Assembly: GCA_943846745.1 (NCBI GenBank)
Contig: OX044360.1
Location: 1,116,001-1,180,000 of the forward strand
Direction: 5' to 3'
DNA from: Opacimonas sp002292215
GTDB lineage: Bacteria; Pseudomonadota; Gammaproteobacteria; Enterobacterales; Alteromonadaceae
DNA length: 64,000 bases
Part shown: positions 18,278 to 27,240 of the stretch, one piece after another
How the letters are laid out: every line of letters begins with the position of its first letter
Position numbering within the stretch: the first letter of the stretch is position 1
Program-made: the position numbers and the translations under genes
The notes under the pieces: generated by a model
Seen by the model: only the letters and a program-made list of their open reading frames with translations
What the model was told of the DNA's origin: nothing
Databases searched by the model: none

Positions 18278-20296
18278 TTACGAAATTTTGACAATTTCAC
18301 GACGGAGCGTTTCAATATCATCACGCAGTGACGCTGCCTTTTCAAACTCCAGTTCCCGTGCTGCTTCAAACATAGTTTTCTCCAACTCAGCTACTTTGGC
18401 CATCATTTGTGTCGCCGTCATTTTCTGGTACGTTTTTTCCTTCTCAGCAATTTTACGCAAACGCACTTTGCCTGACGCAGGATGCGCCGAATCATCGCCG
18501 ATATCCATGATATCGGTAATCGGTTTATTCAATGCTTGAGGCACTATGCCGTTAGCTTTATTGTGGGCTATTTGTATATTACGACGACGATCCGTTTCGT
18601 CCATGGCTCGCTGCATTGATCCGGTAATGCGATCAGCATACAATATTGCTCGTCCATTCAAGTGACGAGCTGCCCGCCCAATTGTTTGGATTAAAGCTTT
18701 GTCTGCCCGCAAAAAACCTTCTTTATCTGCATCTAAAATAGCAACTAAAGATACTTCTGGCATATCCAACCCTTCACGCAACAGGTTAATACCGACAATC
18801 ACGTCAAAAATACCAATACGTAAATCACGGATAATTTCAATCCGTTCAACCGTATCAATGTCAGAGTGAATATAACGAACTTTAACCCCATTTTCATTGA
18901 GGTATTCGGATAAATCCTCCGCCATGCGTTTAGTCAAAGTCGTAATCAAAACACGTTCATTTAGAGCGACACGTTTATGAATTTCCGAAAGAACATCATC
19001 AACTTGTGTTCCTACAGGCCTGATTTCAATTTGTGGATCGAGTAACCCCGTAGGCCGCACTAATTGCTCAACTACATCACCATCACAGCGTTCTAGTTCG
19101 TATTTTGCAGGTGTTGCAGATACGTAGATCGTTTGCGGTGCAATATGTTCAAATTCATCAAATTTTAACGGTCGATTGTCTAAAGCTGAAGGCAAGCGAA
19201 AACCATATTCGACTAAGGTTTCTTTGCGTGACCGATCGCCTTTGTACATAGCACCAATTTGTGACACCGTGACATGCGATTCATCTATCATTAACAGCCC
19301 ATCTTTTGGGAAATAATCAATTAACGTGGGAGGCGGCTCACCCGGCGCTCGACCAGATAAATAACGCGAATAGTTTTCAATCCCGGAGCAATACCCAAGT
19401 TCAAGCATCATTTCTATATCAAATTGGGTGCGCTGGGAAATACGTTGCTCTTCTATGAGTTTATTCGCTCCCAGCAGCTGTGCTTTGCGAGAGGTGAGTT
19501 CGGTCTTGATCCGTTCAATCGCTTCAACGATTTTTTCACGCGGAGTAACATAATGCGTTTTTGGAAATACGGTTGCACGCGCAACTTTTTTATCGACTGC
19601 GCCCGTAAGAGGATCAAATAAGCTTATTTGATCAATTTCTTCATCGAACAATTCTACCCGTACAGCTTGTTTTTCACTATCGGCAGGAAAAATATCAATC
19701 ACATCCCCGCGCACGCGGAAGGTCCCTCTTTCAAAGGCAACATCATTACGCTTATATTGTAATTCGGCTAGACGGCGTAAAATATCACGTTGGTCCATCG
19801 TATCGCCTTGGCGAAAATGTAACAGCATTTTCATATAAGATTCCGGATCTCCCAAACCATATATGGCTGAAACACTGGCAATTATAATAACGTCGCGACG
19901 TTCCATCAACGCTTTAGTAGCAGACAGACGCATCTGTTCTATGTGGTCATTAATTGAGGAATCTTTTTCTATAAAGGTATCAGTGCTTGGTACATAAGCT
20001 TCAGGCTGATAATAATCGTAATATGACACGAAATATTCAACCGCATTGTTTGGGAAAAATTCTTTCATCTCTCCGTATAACTGTGCGGCTAAGGTTTTGT
20101 TATGTGCCATGATCAACGTCGGACGCTGCACACTATTTATGACATTCGCCATCGTAAAGGTTTTACCTGACCCAGTTACCCCAAGTAATGTTTGACAGGC
20201 TAAACCGTCATTAATCCCTTCTACTAAACTTGCAATGGCTTTGGGTTGGTCCCCTGCAGGTGAATACTTAGATTGTAACTCGAACATTTTTGTCAT
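18278..20296 (-). CDS. uvrB: UvrABC excinuclease subunit B
   Basis: The damage-verifying helicase-like subunit of nucleotide excision repair. Walker A GVTGSGKTFT is at residues 39-48 and the damage-binding beta-hairpin is YYDYYQPEAYVP. Superfamily 2 helicase motifs follow, and a C-terminal UVR domain (DDIETLRREIV) binds UvrC. The frame is open to 20416, but the start at 20296 gives MTKMFEL, which aligns with the E. coli MSKPFKL start and yields 672 residues, the usual length; the longer form would run into the MATE gene. Only seven bases separate it from the upstream MATE stop, so the two genes are probably co-transcribed. Confidence 0.97.
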   Translation of the reverse strand: MTKMFELQSKYSPAGDQPKAIASLVEGINDGLACQTLLGVTGSGKTFTMANVINSVQRPTLIMAHNKTLAAQLYGEMKEFFPNNAVEYFVSYYDYYQPEAYVPSTDTFIEKDSSINDHIEQMRLSATKALMERRDVIIIASVSAIYGLGDPESYMKMLLHFRQGDTMDQRDILRRLAELQYKRNDVAFERGTFRVRGDVIDIFPADSEKQAVRVELFDEEIDQISLFDPLTGAVDKKVARATVFPKTHYVTPREKIVEAIERIKTELTSRKAQLLGANKLIEEQRISQRTQFDIEMMLELGYCSGIENYSRYLSGRAPGEPPPTLIDYFPKDGLLMIDESHVTVSQIGAMYKGDRSRKETLVEYGFRLPSALDNRPLKFDEFEHIAPQTIYVSATPAKYELERCDGDVVEQLVRPTGLLDPQIEIRPVGTQVDDVLSEIHKRVALNERVLITTLTKRMAEDLSEYLNENGVKVRYIHSDIDTVERIEIIRDLRIGIFDVIVGINLLREGLDMPEVSLVAILDADKEGFLRADKALIQTIGRAARHLNGRAILYADRITGSMQRAMDETDRRRNIQIAHNKANGIVPQALNKPITDIMDIGDDSAHPASGKVRLRKIAEKEKTYQKMTATQMMAKVAELEKTMFEAARELEFEKAASLRDDIETLRREIVKIS

Positions 20297-20303
20297 AACT
20301 GCT

Positions 20304-21671
20304 TTAATCGCCAATAGTAGATGAATCGGTAAGGGTGTGAATTTGTCGACGGAACCAAAAGAAAGAAATACCGGCCATAACAAAATTTGCCAACACCGCA
20401 CCACTGAATAATCCAATCAACCCATACCATATACTGCCCAAGTAACAAAAAGGCACAAAAAATAAAAATAATCGCAATGTATTTAAGGTTAATGCAGCCA
20501 TGGGTTGGTGCAGCGCATTGAATGCCGAATTCGTGAGAACGACTACGCCTTGAACGCCATAGCCTAATGGGACAATCATTAAAAATAGTGCAATTAATGT
20601 CGCAACATTGGCTTCTTTAGCAAACACCTGTGCAATGTAATCTGATGTTAGATACATTAACCCGAACACTAACAGCTGAAATCCAAGCACAAAAGTTATC
20701 GCAAGTTTATAAGCGGCATTGACACGAGCGATATTATTCGCGCCCATATTTTGTGATATTAAAGGTGGTAACGTCATTGAGAGGGCGAGCAGTACAATAC
20801 AGGCTATTGATTCTAGACGTCCACCGACCCCCCATGCAGCAACGGCAGCATCACCATAACCGGCAACAATAGCAGTGACTACACCCGCCGCCATTGGCGT
20901 GAGCATATTCGCTCCGGCTGCAGGTAAACCAATTTTGAATATACCTTGTACGTTTTGGGTAAATTCGCTCATAGTCAATAAACGTGGAGTCATTAACTCA
21001 CGCTTAATAAGCAGGACAATAATCCAAATGACGCCGACGCCCCATGCAATCGCAGTCGCGATAGCTGCACCTTGTATACCTAACCCGGGCATAGGACCAT
21101 AGCCAAATATTAATAGAGGATCCAATGCGACATTAATTGCGCCACCGGCAGCCATGATTAAACTCGGTGTTTTGGTGTCTCCAGCTGCGCGTAAAACGCT
21201 ATTGCCAACCATTGGCAACGCTAAAAATATACCTGCTACATACCACACACTCATGTAATCTGTGATGTGGACTAATAATTCAGGGCTTGCACCAAGTAAC
21301 GTAAAGATAGGATCAATGGTATTGATACCAACAATGGATAAAATACCGACTAAAAAGACGACAGTCATTAATGCTGTCGTTGCTACTAAACGCGCTTTGA
21401 CATGTTCATTGGCTCCTAAAAGCCTGCCGATAACAGCTGAAGTCCCAATGCCGAGTCCAATATTTAAACTAATAACCGTAAACGTCACTGGAAACGTAAA
21501 ACTGATTGCTGCTAGTTCTTGTGTACCTAATAGACTAACAAAAAACGTATCGACTAAACCAAATGTCATTAACATGATCATGCCAAAAATCATAGGGATG
21601 GTCATATCCATTAATGTTTTTTTTATATTTCCTTCGAGCATACGATTTGCGGGGGTCGTGGATTGAGTCAT
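20304..21671 (-). CDS. MATE-family multidrug efflux transporter
   Basis: A 455-residue inner-membrane antiporter with about twelve hydrophobic segments in two homologous halves. It belongs to the MATE family by its length and by motifs such as GLGIGTSAVIGRLLGA in the N-half and the repeat-like GLPAAGANMLTPMAAG in the second half. It would export cationic drugs in exchange for Na+ or H+. Its stop lies seven bases before uvrB, giving an unusual efflux/DNA-repair pair. The gene starts next to the long AT-rich intergenic region. Confidence 0.9.
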   Translation of the reverse strand: MTQSTTPANRMLEGNIKKTLMDMTIPMIFGMIMLMTFGLVDTFFVSLLGTQELAAISFTFPVTFTVISLNIGLGIGTSAVIGRLLGANEHVKARLVATTALMTVVFLVGILSIVGINTIDPIFTLLGASPELLVHITDYMSVWYVAGIFLALPMVGNSVLRAAGDTKTPSLIMAAGGAINVALDPLLIFGYGPMPGLGIQGAAIATAIAWGVGVIWIIVLLIKRELMTPRLLTMSEFTQNVQGIFKIGLPAAGANMLTPMAAGVVTAIVAGYGDAAVAAWGVGGRLESIACIVLLALSMTLPPLISQNMGANNIARVNAAYKLAITFVLGFQLLVFGLMYLTSDYIAQVFAKEANVATLIALFLMIVPLGYGVQGVVVLTNSAFNALHQPMAALTLNTLRLFLFFVPFCYLGSIWYGLIGLFSGAVLANFVMAGISFFWFRRQIHTLTDSSTIGD

Positions 21672-22067
21672 TTTTACTTAGTCATTGCCATTTTTGTCGT
21701 TTCAAGTAGCAGGATATCATGATTTGTTTTATTCGCGGAGTTAATCCCCTCATCCTTTTTGTAGTAATTGTATGCAAAGGGATGGCTCGCTTTAGTAGGT
21801 GTCTCTATTTTTTTTACATCAGCGTCAATTTTTTGACTAAAAAGCGTTCAAATTAAACAGATGCAATCATTTTAGTAACGTTATACACATCTCTTGGTTC
21901 AAAATAAAATTACGCTTAAAAAACAACATCAAAGAGTAAAACACTATCTTAAAAAACAGTAAACATCTGAAATATAAATACTTTTTACTGTCAATAGTAA
22001 TATTTTTGCAAAACCCTATTGACCTGCTTATTTGGTTCATTAATCACCATTTACAAAGTCATGCACA

Positions 22068-22096
22068 TACTTATCCACAGTTTTGGTGGATAAGTA
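22068..22096. repeat. 11-bp inverted repeat containing a DnaA-box match
   Basis: Perfect 11-base arms (TACTTATCCAC and GTGGATAAGTA) with a seven-base loop. TTATCCACA at 22071-22079 matches the DnaA-box consensus. No T tract follows on either strand, so it is not a typical terminator. Confidence 0.75.
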
Positions 22097-22192
22097 AAAA
22101 AAACCTTATATGACAAAGTATTGACTCCTTTTATTCAAATTTAAAGTTAGTAAACGCAAACCCATAAGCGCCTATTTTATTAAGGGCTCACA

Positions 22193-22221
22193 TTAACAAC
22201 TGTACTTTTGAACAGTATATA
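22193..22221 (+). promoter_or_regulatory. Possible LexA-controlled promoter
   Basis: TTAACA (22193-22198), a 17-base spacer and TATATA (22216-22221) form a sigma-70-like promoter pointing towards the tRNA genes. The spacer is almost filled by CTGT-N8-ACAG (22200-22215), the LexA operator core of gammaproteobacteria. A match to eight fixed bases is expected about once by chance in 64 kb, so this is tentative. Confidence 0.4.
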
Positions 22222-22300
22222 AGAGTTTTTAATCACCAATCGAGCTATCTATATTCTTTTTAGGAATAAAAAGGAAAGTGAAAATAATTAATGTTTTTAG

Positions 22301-22329
22301 TTGACAGAATCGCTCGCGATATTTAATAT
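22301..22329 (+). promoter_or_regulatory. Promoter of the tRNA-Asn pair
   Basis: TTGACA at 22301-22306, a 17-base spacer and TAATAT at 22324-22329, followed by a GC-rich discriminator (CGCGC) typical of stable-RNA promoters. The first tRNA begins 24 bases downstream. Confidence 0.8.
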
Positions 22330-22352
22330 TCGCGCTCGTTGAAATCTTCGCT

Positions 22353-22429
22353 TCCCCCTTAGCTCAGCTGGTTAGAGCGACGGACTGTTAATCCGCAGGT
22401 CCCCCGTTCGAGTCGGGGAGGGGGAGCCA
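22353..22429 (+). tRNA. tRNA-Asn (anticodon GTT)
   Basis: A complete cloverleaf: acceptor TCCCCCT pairs with AGGGGGA, the D-arm contains GGTTAGAGC, the anticodon loop CTGTTAA carries GTT, the T-loop is GTTCGAGTC, and CCA is encoded. It is 77 bases including CCA. Confidence 0.97.
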
Positions 22430-22455
22430 GGTTCAACGAGTGTAATGTATGCGTT

Positions 22456-22532
22456 TCCCCCTTAGCTCAGCTGGTTAGAGCGACGGACTGTTAATCCGCA
22501 GGTCCCCCGTTCGAGTCGGGGAGGGGGAGCCA
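22456..22532 (+). tRNA. tRNA-Asn (anticodon GTT), second identical copy
   Basis: Identical over all 77 bases to the copy 26 bases upstream, with the same GTT anticodon and encoded CCA. The two probably come from one transcript. Confidence 0.97.
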
Positions 22533-22700
22533 TCTTCATTGGCTCACGCATAAACTTTACACCTAATCTTATTAATATCCTAGTTTCACCCTCTAATCAT
22601 ACTTTATCCATTGTTTCTTAAGCCATTTCATCAGATAATGCTTATGTTGTTTACAACATTATTTTTCTTAACACATTTTCATGAATGATACCCAATAATT

Positions 22701-23285
22701 ATGCTTACTGAATTTATCCTATTGTTGATAAGTACCGTACTGGTGAACAATTTCGTGCTAGTTCAATTTCTTGGTCTATGCCCTTTTATGGGAGTGTCAG
22801 GCAAATTAGAAACGGCTATCGGCATGTCAATGGCCACGACCTTTGTACTTACGCTAGCCTCGGTATGCAGCTATCTTATAGAGACCTATTTACTAGCCGC
22901 ATTCGGATTAGAATATTTACGCACGTTAAGCTTTATTTTAGTTATTGCGGTTGTTGTGCAGTTTACAGAAATGGTTGTGCAAAAGACCAGCCCTACTCTA
23001 TACCGTTTACTCGGCATATTCTTGCCGTTGATTACGACTAACTGTGCAGTACTTGGTGTGGCTTTATTAAATATAAAAGAGCAACATTCTTTAATGGAGT
23101 CGGCTATATATGGCTTTGGCGCTGCGGTTGGGTTTTCCTTAGTATTGATTTTATTTTCAGCCATGCGTGAACGTCTTGCCGCAGCAGATGTACCTTCGCC
23201 ATTTAAAGGCGCGTCCATTGCGATGATCACTGCAGGTTTAATGTCATTAGCCTTCATGGGCTTTACTGGCTTGGTAAAACTCTAA
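22701..23285 (+). CDS. rnfA: Rnf complex membrane subunit A
   Basis: An integral membrane subunit (194 residues, six hydrophobic segments) of the Rnf ion-translocating ferredoxin:NAD+ oxidoreductase, also called RsxA. It has the family segments NNFVLVQFLGLCPFMG and TNCAVLGVALL that line the iron-sulfur site between RnfA and RnfE. It is the first gene of rnfABCDGE-nth, and its stop overlaps the start of rnfB. The 168 bases after the tRNA must contain the promoter. Confidence 0.96.
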   Translation: MLTEFILLLISTVLVNNFVLVQFLGLCPFMGVSGKLETAIGMSMATTFVLTLASVCSYLIETYLLAAFGLEYLRTLSFILVIAVVVQFTEMVVQKTSPTLYRLLGIFLPLITTNCAVLGVALLNIKEQHSLMESAIYGFGAAVGFSLVLILFSAMRERLAAADVPSPFKGASIAMITAGLMSLAFMGFTGLVKL

Positions 23286-23851
23286 TGACCTTACTTACAG
23301 CTCTACTTATTATTGGTACCTTGGCGCTCATATTCGGTGCGATTTTGGGGTATTCCGCGATTAAATTTAAGGTTGAAGCCGACCCGCTCGTCGAACAAAT
23401 CGATGCGCTACTGCCTCAAACTCAATGTGGTCAATGTGGTTACCCAGGTTGTAAACCTTATGCTCAAGCGATTGCAAACGGCGACGAAATTAATAAATGT
23501 CCCCCAGGTGGCGATGCAACGATTAAAAAACTAGCCGATTTAATGGGGGTTGAACCCAAACCATTAGATGGCGATCACGGTGTTGAGGATGTCAAAAAAG
23601 TTGCCTATATCCGTGAAGCTGAATGCATTGGCTGTACTAAGTGTATCCAAGCCTGCCCTGTCGATGCAATTATTGGTGCATCAAAACAAATGCATACGGT
23701 GATTATCGATGAATGTACCGGCTGTGATCTCTGTGTCGCGCCCTGCCCCGTTGATTGCATTGATATGGTGCCAGTAAAACCGACACCACAAACTTGGCAG
23801 TGGGAATTAGGAAAAGGGGTCGGTGACATCCCAATCAAACAGGTACTGTGA
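23285..23851 (+). CDS. rnfB: Rnf complex iron-sulfur subunit B
   Basis: The ferredoxin-interacting subunit, with an N-terminal membrane anchor (residues 3-25). A [4Fe-4S] domain uses C48, C51, C56 and C72, and two ferredoxin-type clusters use C114/117/120/124 and C144/147/150/154. The length of 188 residues is the usual short gammaproteobacterial form. It passes electrons from the cytoplasmic donor towards RnfC and the membrane subunits. The start overlaps the rnfA stop. Confidence 0.96.
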   Translation: MTLLTALLIIGTLALIFGAILGYSAIKFKVEADPLVEQIDALLPQTQCGQCGYPGCKPYAQAIANGDEINKCPPGGDATIKKLADLMGVEPKPLDGDHGVEDVKKVAYIREAECIGCTKCIQACPVDAIIGASKQMHTVIIDECTGCDLCVAPCPVDCIDMVPVKPTPQTWQWELGKGVGDIPIKQVL

Positions 23852-25455
23852 TGGTTAATAAATATATGATTGATGCTGAGCACGTTGTCGCCCAATTAAA
23901 CCAAGGTAGACTATTTGATTTTTCTGGTGGCGTTCACCCACCACAACAAAAATCGTTATCCAACACGACTCCAATCAATACGATTCAAGAACCATCTGTC
24001 TTGTATATCCCCATTAAACAGCATATTGGTACCCAAGGTAACATCTGTGTTGTTGTCGATCAGCATGTCGCTAAGGGAGAGGCGTTAACGCAATCAAGTA
24101 ATCCATTTGCCGTGCCAGTGCATGCATCGACCTCCGGTATCATTAAAGCTATCACTCAGCACCCGAGTGCGCATCCTTCAGGTATTCCTGAAATGACCAT
24201 TACCCTTGAGCCTGATGGCCAAGCACAATGGCAATTAATGCCACTACTAACCGACTACACCAAGGTCGAGCAGGTTGTGCTGCTCGAGCGCATTTGCCAA
24301 GCTGGCATAACCGGTCTGGGCGGAGCTGGGTTTCCAACACATCTAAAAAGTAATCCACAAAAACCCGTTGAATGTTTAATCATCAATGGGGTTGAGTGTG
24401 AGCCATACATTAGCAGCGACGATCGCATCATGCGCGAACATGCGTGGCAAATTAAACAAGGGATTGATATTTTACGCCATATCGTAAAACCCAAACAGAT
24501 CATTATTGCAGTCGAAGACAATAAGCCCCAAGCACTGGATGCACTGAAAACCGCCTGTTTAGAAGACAATGGTATTACCATTACGAGTGTTCCCACTAAA
24601 TATCCATCCGGTGGCGAAAAGCAACTGATCCAAATACTCACGGGTGAAGAAGTCCCGCATGATGGTTTACCGATTGATATTGGCTGTTTGATGTACAACG
24701 TAGGTACTTGTTTTGCAATTGCTGATGCCGTTTTACACGGTAAAGCGTTGGTTCAACGTGTCGTGACACTGACCGGTCAAGCTTTGGCTCAGCCGCAAAA
24801 TGTGTGGGCATTACTCGGCACACCCATTAGTCATTTACTCGATATAGCTCATTATGACCCGAGTAAACAGTTGGTAAAAAAAGTCATTATGGGCGGACCT
24901 ATGATGGGGTTTACTGTAGTGAACGATACGGTTCCTGTGGTTAAAATTACTAATTGCTTGTTGGTCCCAGACAAACAAGAACTCCCTGACATTGAAGATG
25001 AACGCGCTTGTATTCGCTGTGGTTTGTGTGCTGAAGCGTGTCCAGCTGGTTTATTACCACAACAGTTATTTTGGCATAGTAAAGCCAAAGAATACGACAA
25101 AGCCCAAGCTTATAATCTCGATGCGTGTATTGAATGCGGTGCGTGTGCCTATGTGTGTCCTTCCGAAATTCCGTTGGTGCACTATTACCGTAAAGCTAAA
25201 GCCGATATAAAGCATATTGCCCTAGAAAAAGAAAAATCTGAAAAAGCACGGGAACGGTTTGAGACGCGCCAAGCTCGACTATTAGCCGACAAACAAGCCC
25301 GTGAAGAAAAACATCGTCTAGCTGCTGAGGCACGCAAAAAGACCATGGATAATAAAGGCAATGACGCCAAGGATAAAATTGCTGCAGCACTAGCTCGCGC
25401 GAAAGCTAAGCGCGCTGCTGCGCAAAACAACTCACCTAGTGATTCGGATAAATAA
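23851..25455 (+). CDS. rnfC: Rnf complex NADH-binding subunit C
   Basis: A peripheral subunit with an NADH/FMN-binding, Nqo1-like core containing the glycine-rich GITGLGGAGFPTHLK, and two [4Fe-4S] motifs (CIRCGLCAEACP near residue 388 and CIECGACAYVCP near 427). A charged Ala/Lys/Glu-rich tail ends the protein. At about 534 residues it is shorter than E. coli RsxC, whose C-terminal repeat tail is much longer. The ATG at 23851 overlaps the rnfB stop; a GTG three bases earlier is also in frame. Confidence 0.95.
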   Translation: MVNKYMIDAEHVVAQLNQGRLFDFSGGVHPPQQKSLSNTTPINTIQEPSVLYIPIKQHIGTQGNICVVVDQHVAKGEALTQSSNPFAVPVHASTSGIIKAITQHPSAHPSGIPEMTITLEPDGQAQWQLMPLLTDYTKVEQVVLLERICQAGITGLGGAGFPTHLKSNPQKPVECLIINGVECEPYISSDDRIMREHAWQIKQGIDILRHIVKPKQIIIAVEDNKPQALDALKTACLEDNGITITSVPTKYPSGGEKQLIQILTGEEVPHDGLPIDIGCLMYNVGTCFAIADAVLHGKALVQRVVTLTGQALAQPQNVWALLGTPISHLLDIAHYDPSKQLVKKVIMGGPMMGFTVVNDTVPVVKITNCLLVPDKQELPDIEDERACIRCGLCAEACPAGLLPQQLFWHSKAKEYDKAQAYNLDACIECGACAYVCPSEIPLVHYYRKAKADIKHIALEKEKSEKARERFETRQARLLADKQAREEKHRLAAEARKKTMDNKGNDAKDKIAAALARAKAKRAAAQNNSPSDSDK

Positions 25456-25459
25456 TTTC

Positions 25460-26518
25460 ATGCAGTTTTCGTTATCAAGTTCACCTCATAACCGTGTCCG
25501 TCGTGATACGGGTCAAGTCATGCGAATGGTTTGTTATGCTTGTATCCCAGGAGTGATAGCACAAACTTGGTTTTTTGGTTGGGGCACCATCATTCAAATT
25601 ACCTTAGCGATGCTCACTGCTGTCGTCACTGAAGCCACTATTTTAGAGCTTCGTAAGAAAAACGTCTCGCGGGGTATACGTGATTATTCTGCTGTTTTGA
25701 CTGCGCTGTTATTGGGTATTTGTTTACCGCCGTTGGCACCTTGGTGGTTAGTTGTGATTGGCACTTTTTTTTCCATCGCTATCGTCAAACAACTTTACGG
25801 TGGATTGGGCTTTAATATGTTCAACCCAGCTATGACAGGCTACGTGGTATTATTAATATCCTTTCCTATCTCCATGTCAGCTTGGCTCCCAGTACAAACT
25901 ATGGCGCAAACGTCATTTGGATTGTTTGATGCAATAAGTTTGATTTTCACCGGCTTCACCCAAACCGGATATAACTTAGCGCAATTACAATTAGGGATTG
26001 ATGGCATCACCCAAGCAACCCCGCTAGATGCTGTGCGTACGGGCTTACTTAGCGGAATGACTTACTCTGAAACCTTGAACGCAACTATTTTTAGCTCCGA
26101 TTGGGGTTGGTCATATGGTTGGAGTAGTGTTGCCCTCGCCTATTTATTCGGTGGTTTGGTGTTATTACAGCAACGGATCATTAATTGGCAAATGCCATTT
26201 AGTATGCTGTTTGGCGTGATCTTAACCGCAGGATTTTTAAGCATGCTCGCACCCGATCAAACTGGCTCAATTATCTATCATTTGTTTTCTGGGGCTGTCA
26301 TGTTCGGCGCATTTTTTATCGTGACCGATCCTGTTTCTGGCTCAACAACGGACAAAGGGCGTATTATTTTTGGGCTTCTCATTGGGTTTTGGACAGTTAT
26401 CATTCGCACCTATGGAGGTTACCCTGATGCGGTCGCTTTTGCTGTAGTGATTATGAATATTGCAGTCCCATTAATTGACTACTACACACAACCTCGTGTT
26501 TATGGGCATAAATCATGA
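25460..26518 (+). CDS. rnfD: Rnf complex membrane subunit D
   Basis: An NqrB-like integral membrane subunit that carries covalently bound FMN and probably forms part of the ion path. About ten hydrophobic segments are seen; the FMN-attachment threonine is expected in TGLLSGMTYS (near residue 190). The frame is open from a GTG at 25439 inside rnfC, but ATG 25460, four bases after the rnfC stop, gives the standard N-terminus (MQFSLSSSPH). The stop overlaps the rnfG start. Confidence 0.95.
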   Translation: MQFSLSSSPHNRVRRDTGQVMRMVCYACIPGVIAQTWFFGWGTIIQITLAMLTAVVTEATILELRKKNVSRGIRDYSAVLTALLLGICLPPLAPWWLVVIGTFFSIAIVKQLYGGLGFNMFNPAMTGYVVLLISFPISMSAWLPVQTMAQTSFGLFDAISLIFTGFTQTGYNLAQLQLGIDGITQATPLDAVRTGLLSGMTYSETLNATIFSSDWGWSYGWSSVALAYLFGGLVLLQQRIINWQMPFSMLFGVILTAGFLSMLAPDQTGSIIYHLFSGAVMFGAFFIVTDPVSGSTTDKGRIIFGLLIGFWTVIIRTYGGYPDAVAFAVVIMNIAVPLIDYYTQPRVYGHKS

Positions 26519-27240
26519 ATTCTGATTCAATAACTAACACGAAAAAAAACGCATTAATATTAGGTGCATTTGCACTAATCACGACGCTATTAATTGCCAT
26601 TACCTATCTTGGCACCAAAGACACCATAGCCGAACAACAACAACGCATGCTGTTACGTGTCATTAATGATGTTGTGCCTAGTGGTAGCTTTAGTAACGAT
26701 ATCCAGCATGATTGCGCGGCATTACCGATAGACTCGCAGTTAGGCGATGGCGCGGATTTAAAAGCGTACAGAGGCTTTACAGATATTATTGGAGAACCGT
26801 CCAGCACCGTGGTGCAATCACAACTTACCAGCGTGGCTATAGAAACCATTGCGCCTGACGGTTACAGTGGTGATATTCGTTTGATCATAGGGATTTCTGG
26901 TCAATATTTACGGACAGTCACAGGAGTTCGCGTGCTCGATCATAAAGAAACCCCAGGGTTGGGTGATAAAATTGATTTACGGATTAATGATTGGATATTA
27001 AGTTTTAATCAACAAACCTATGTGCCTGGACGCGAAGATAATTGGGCAGTGAAAAAAGACGGTGGCCAATTTGATGCGTTTACCGGTGCAACTATTACGC
27101 CTAGAGCAGTTATCAATGCCGTATTAAACGCTGTGCTCTATGTTCAAGCTCATCAACGTGATATTGCATTAGCACCGAACCAATGCGCATTGATCCAGCA
27201 ACTGGACATATCCGAGCCACTAGGAGAGGATCATGAGTGA
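26515..27240 (+). CDS. rnfG: Rnf complex FMN-binding subunit G
   Basis: An NqrC-like subunit with one N-terminal membrane anchor (about residues 13-33) and a periplasmic FMN domain. The flavinylation motif TGATITPRAV lies at about residues 190-199, with FMN attached to the threonine of the S/T-G-A-T motif. The start overlaps the rnfD stop (ATGA) and rnfE starts just before its end. Length 241 residues. Confidence 0.95.
   Translation: MNSDSITNTKKNALILGAFALITTLLIAITYLGTKDTIAEQQQRMLLRVINDVVPSGSFSNDIQHDCAALPIDSQLGDGADLKAYRGFTDIIGEPSSTVVQSQLTSVAIETIAPDGYSGDIRLIIGISGQYLRTVTGVRVLDHKETPGLGDKIDLRINDWILSFNQQTYVPGREDNWAVKKDGGQFDAFTGATITPRAVINAVLNAVLYVQAHQRDIALAPNQCALIQQLDISEPLGEDHE

Larger units (their letters stand above)
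21672..22300. other. Long AT-rich intergenic region with inverted repeats
   Basis: About 0.63 kb without a convincing gene. It contains an inverted repeat with 8-base arms at 21956-21963 and 21984-21991, an 11-base-arm hairpin at 22068-22096 whose left arm includes a perfect DnaA-box 9-mer, and a LexA-like operator at 22198-22217. A 45-codon frame at 21719-21856 has a possible ribosome site but is not convincing. Promoters for the minus-strand MATE-uvrB unit should lie at the left end. Confidence 0.6.

Noticed and set aside
20297..20416. Longer uvrB start
   Set aside because: The extra 40 codons overlap the MATE gene and do not match UvrB; the start at 20296 gives the standard N-terminus.
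21719..21856. 45-codon frame with a hydrophobic segment (LILFVVIVC) and a possible AGGA site
   Set aside because: It starts only 48 bases from the divergent MATE start, leaving little promoter room, and its composition looks random.
22291..22326. 11-codon frame with AAGGAAAG upstream, after the LexA-like promoter
   Set aside because: It is too short and overlaps the tRNA promoter; there is no evidence that it is translated.
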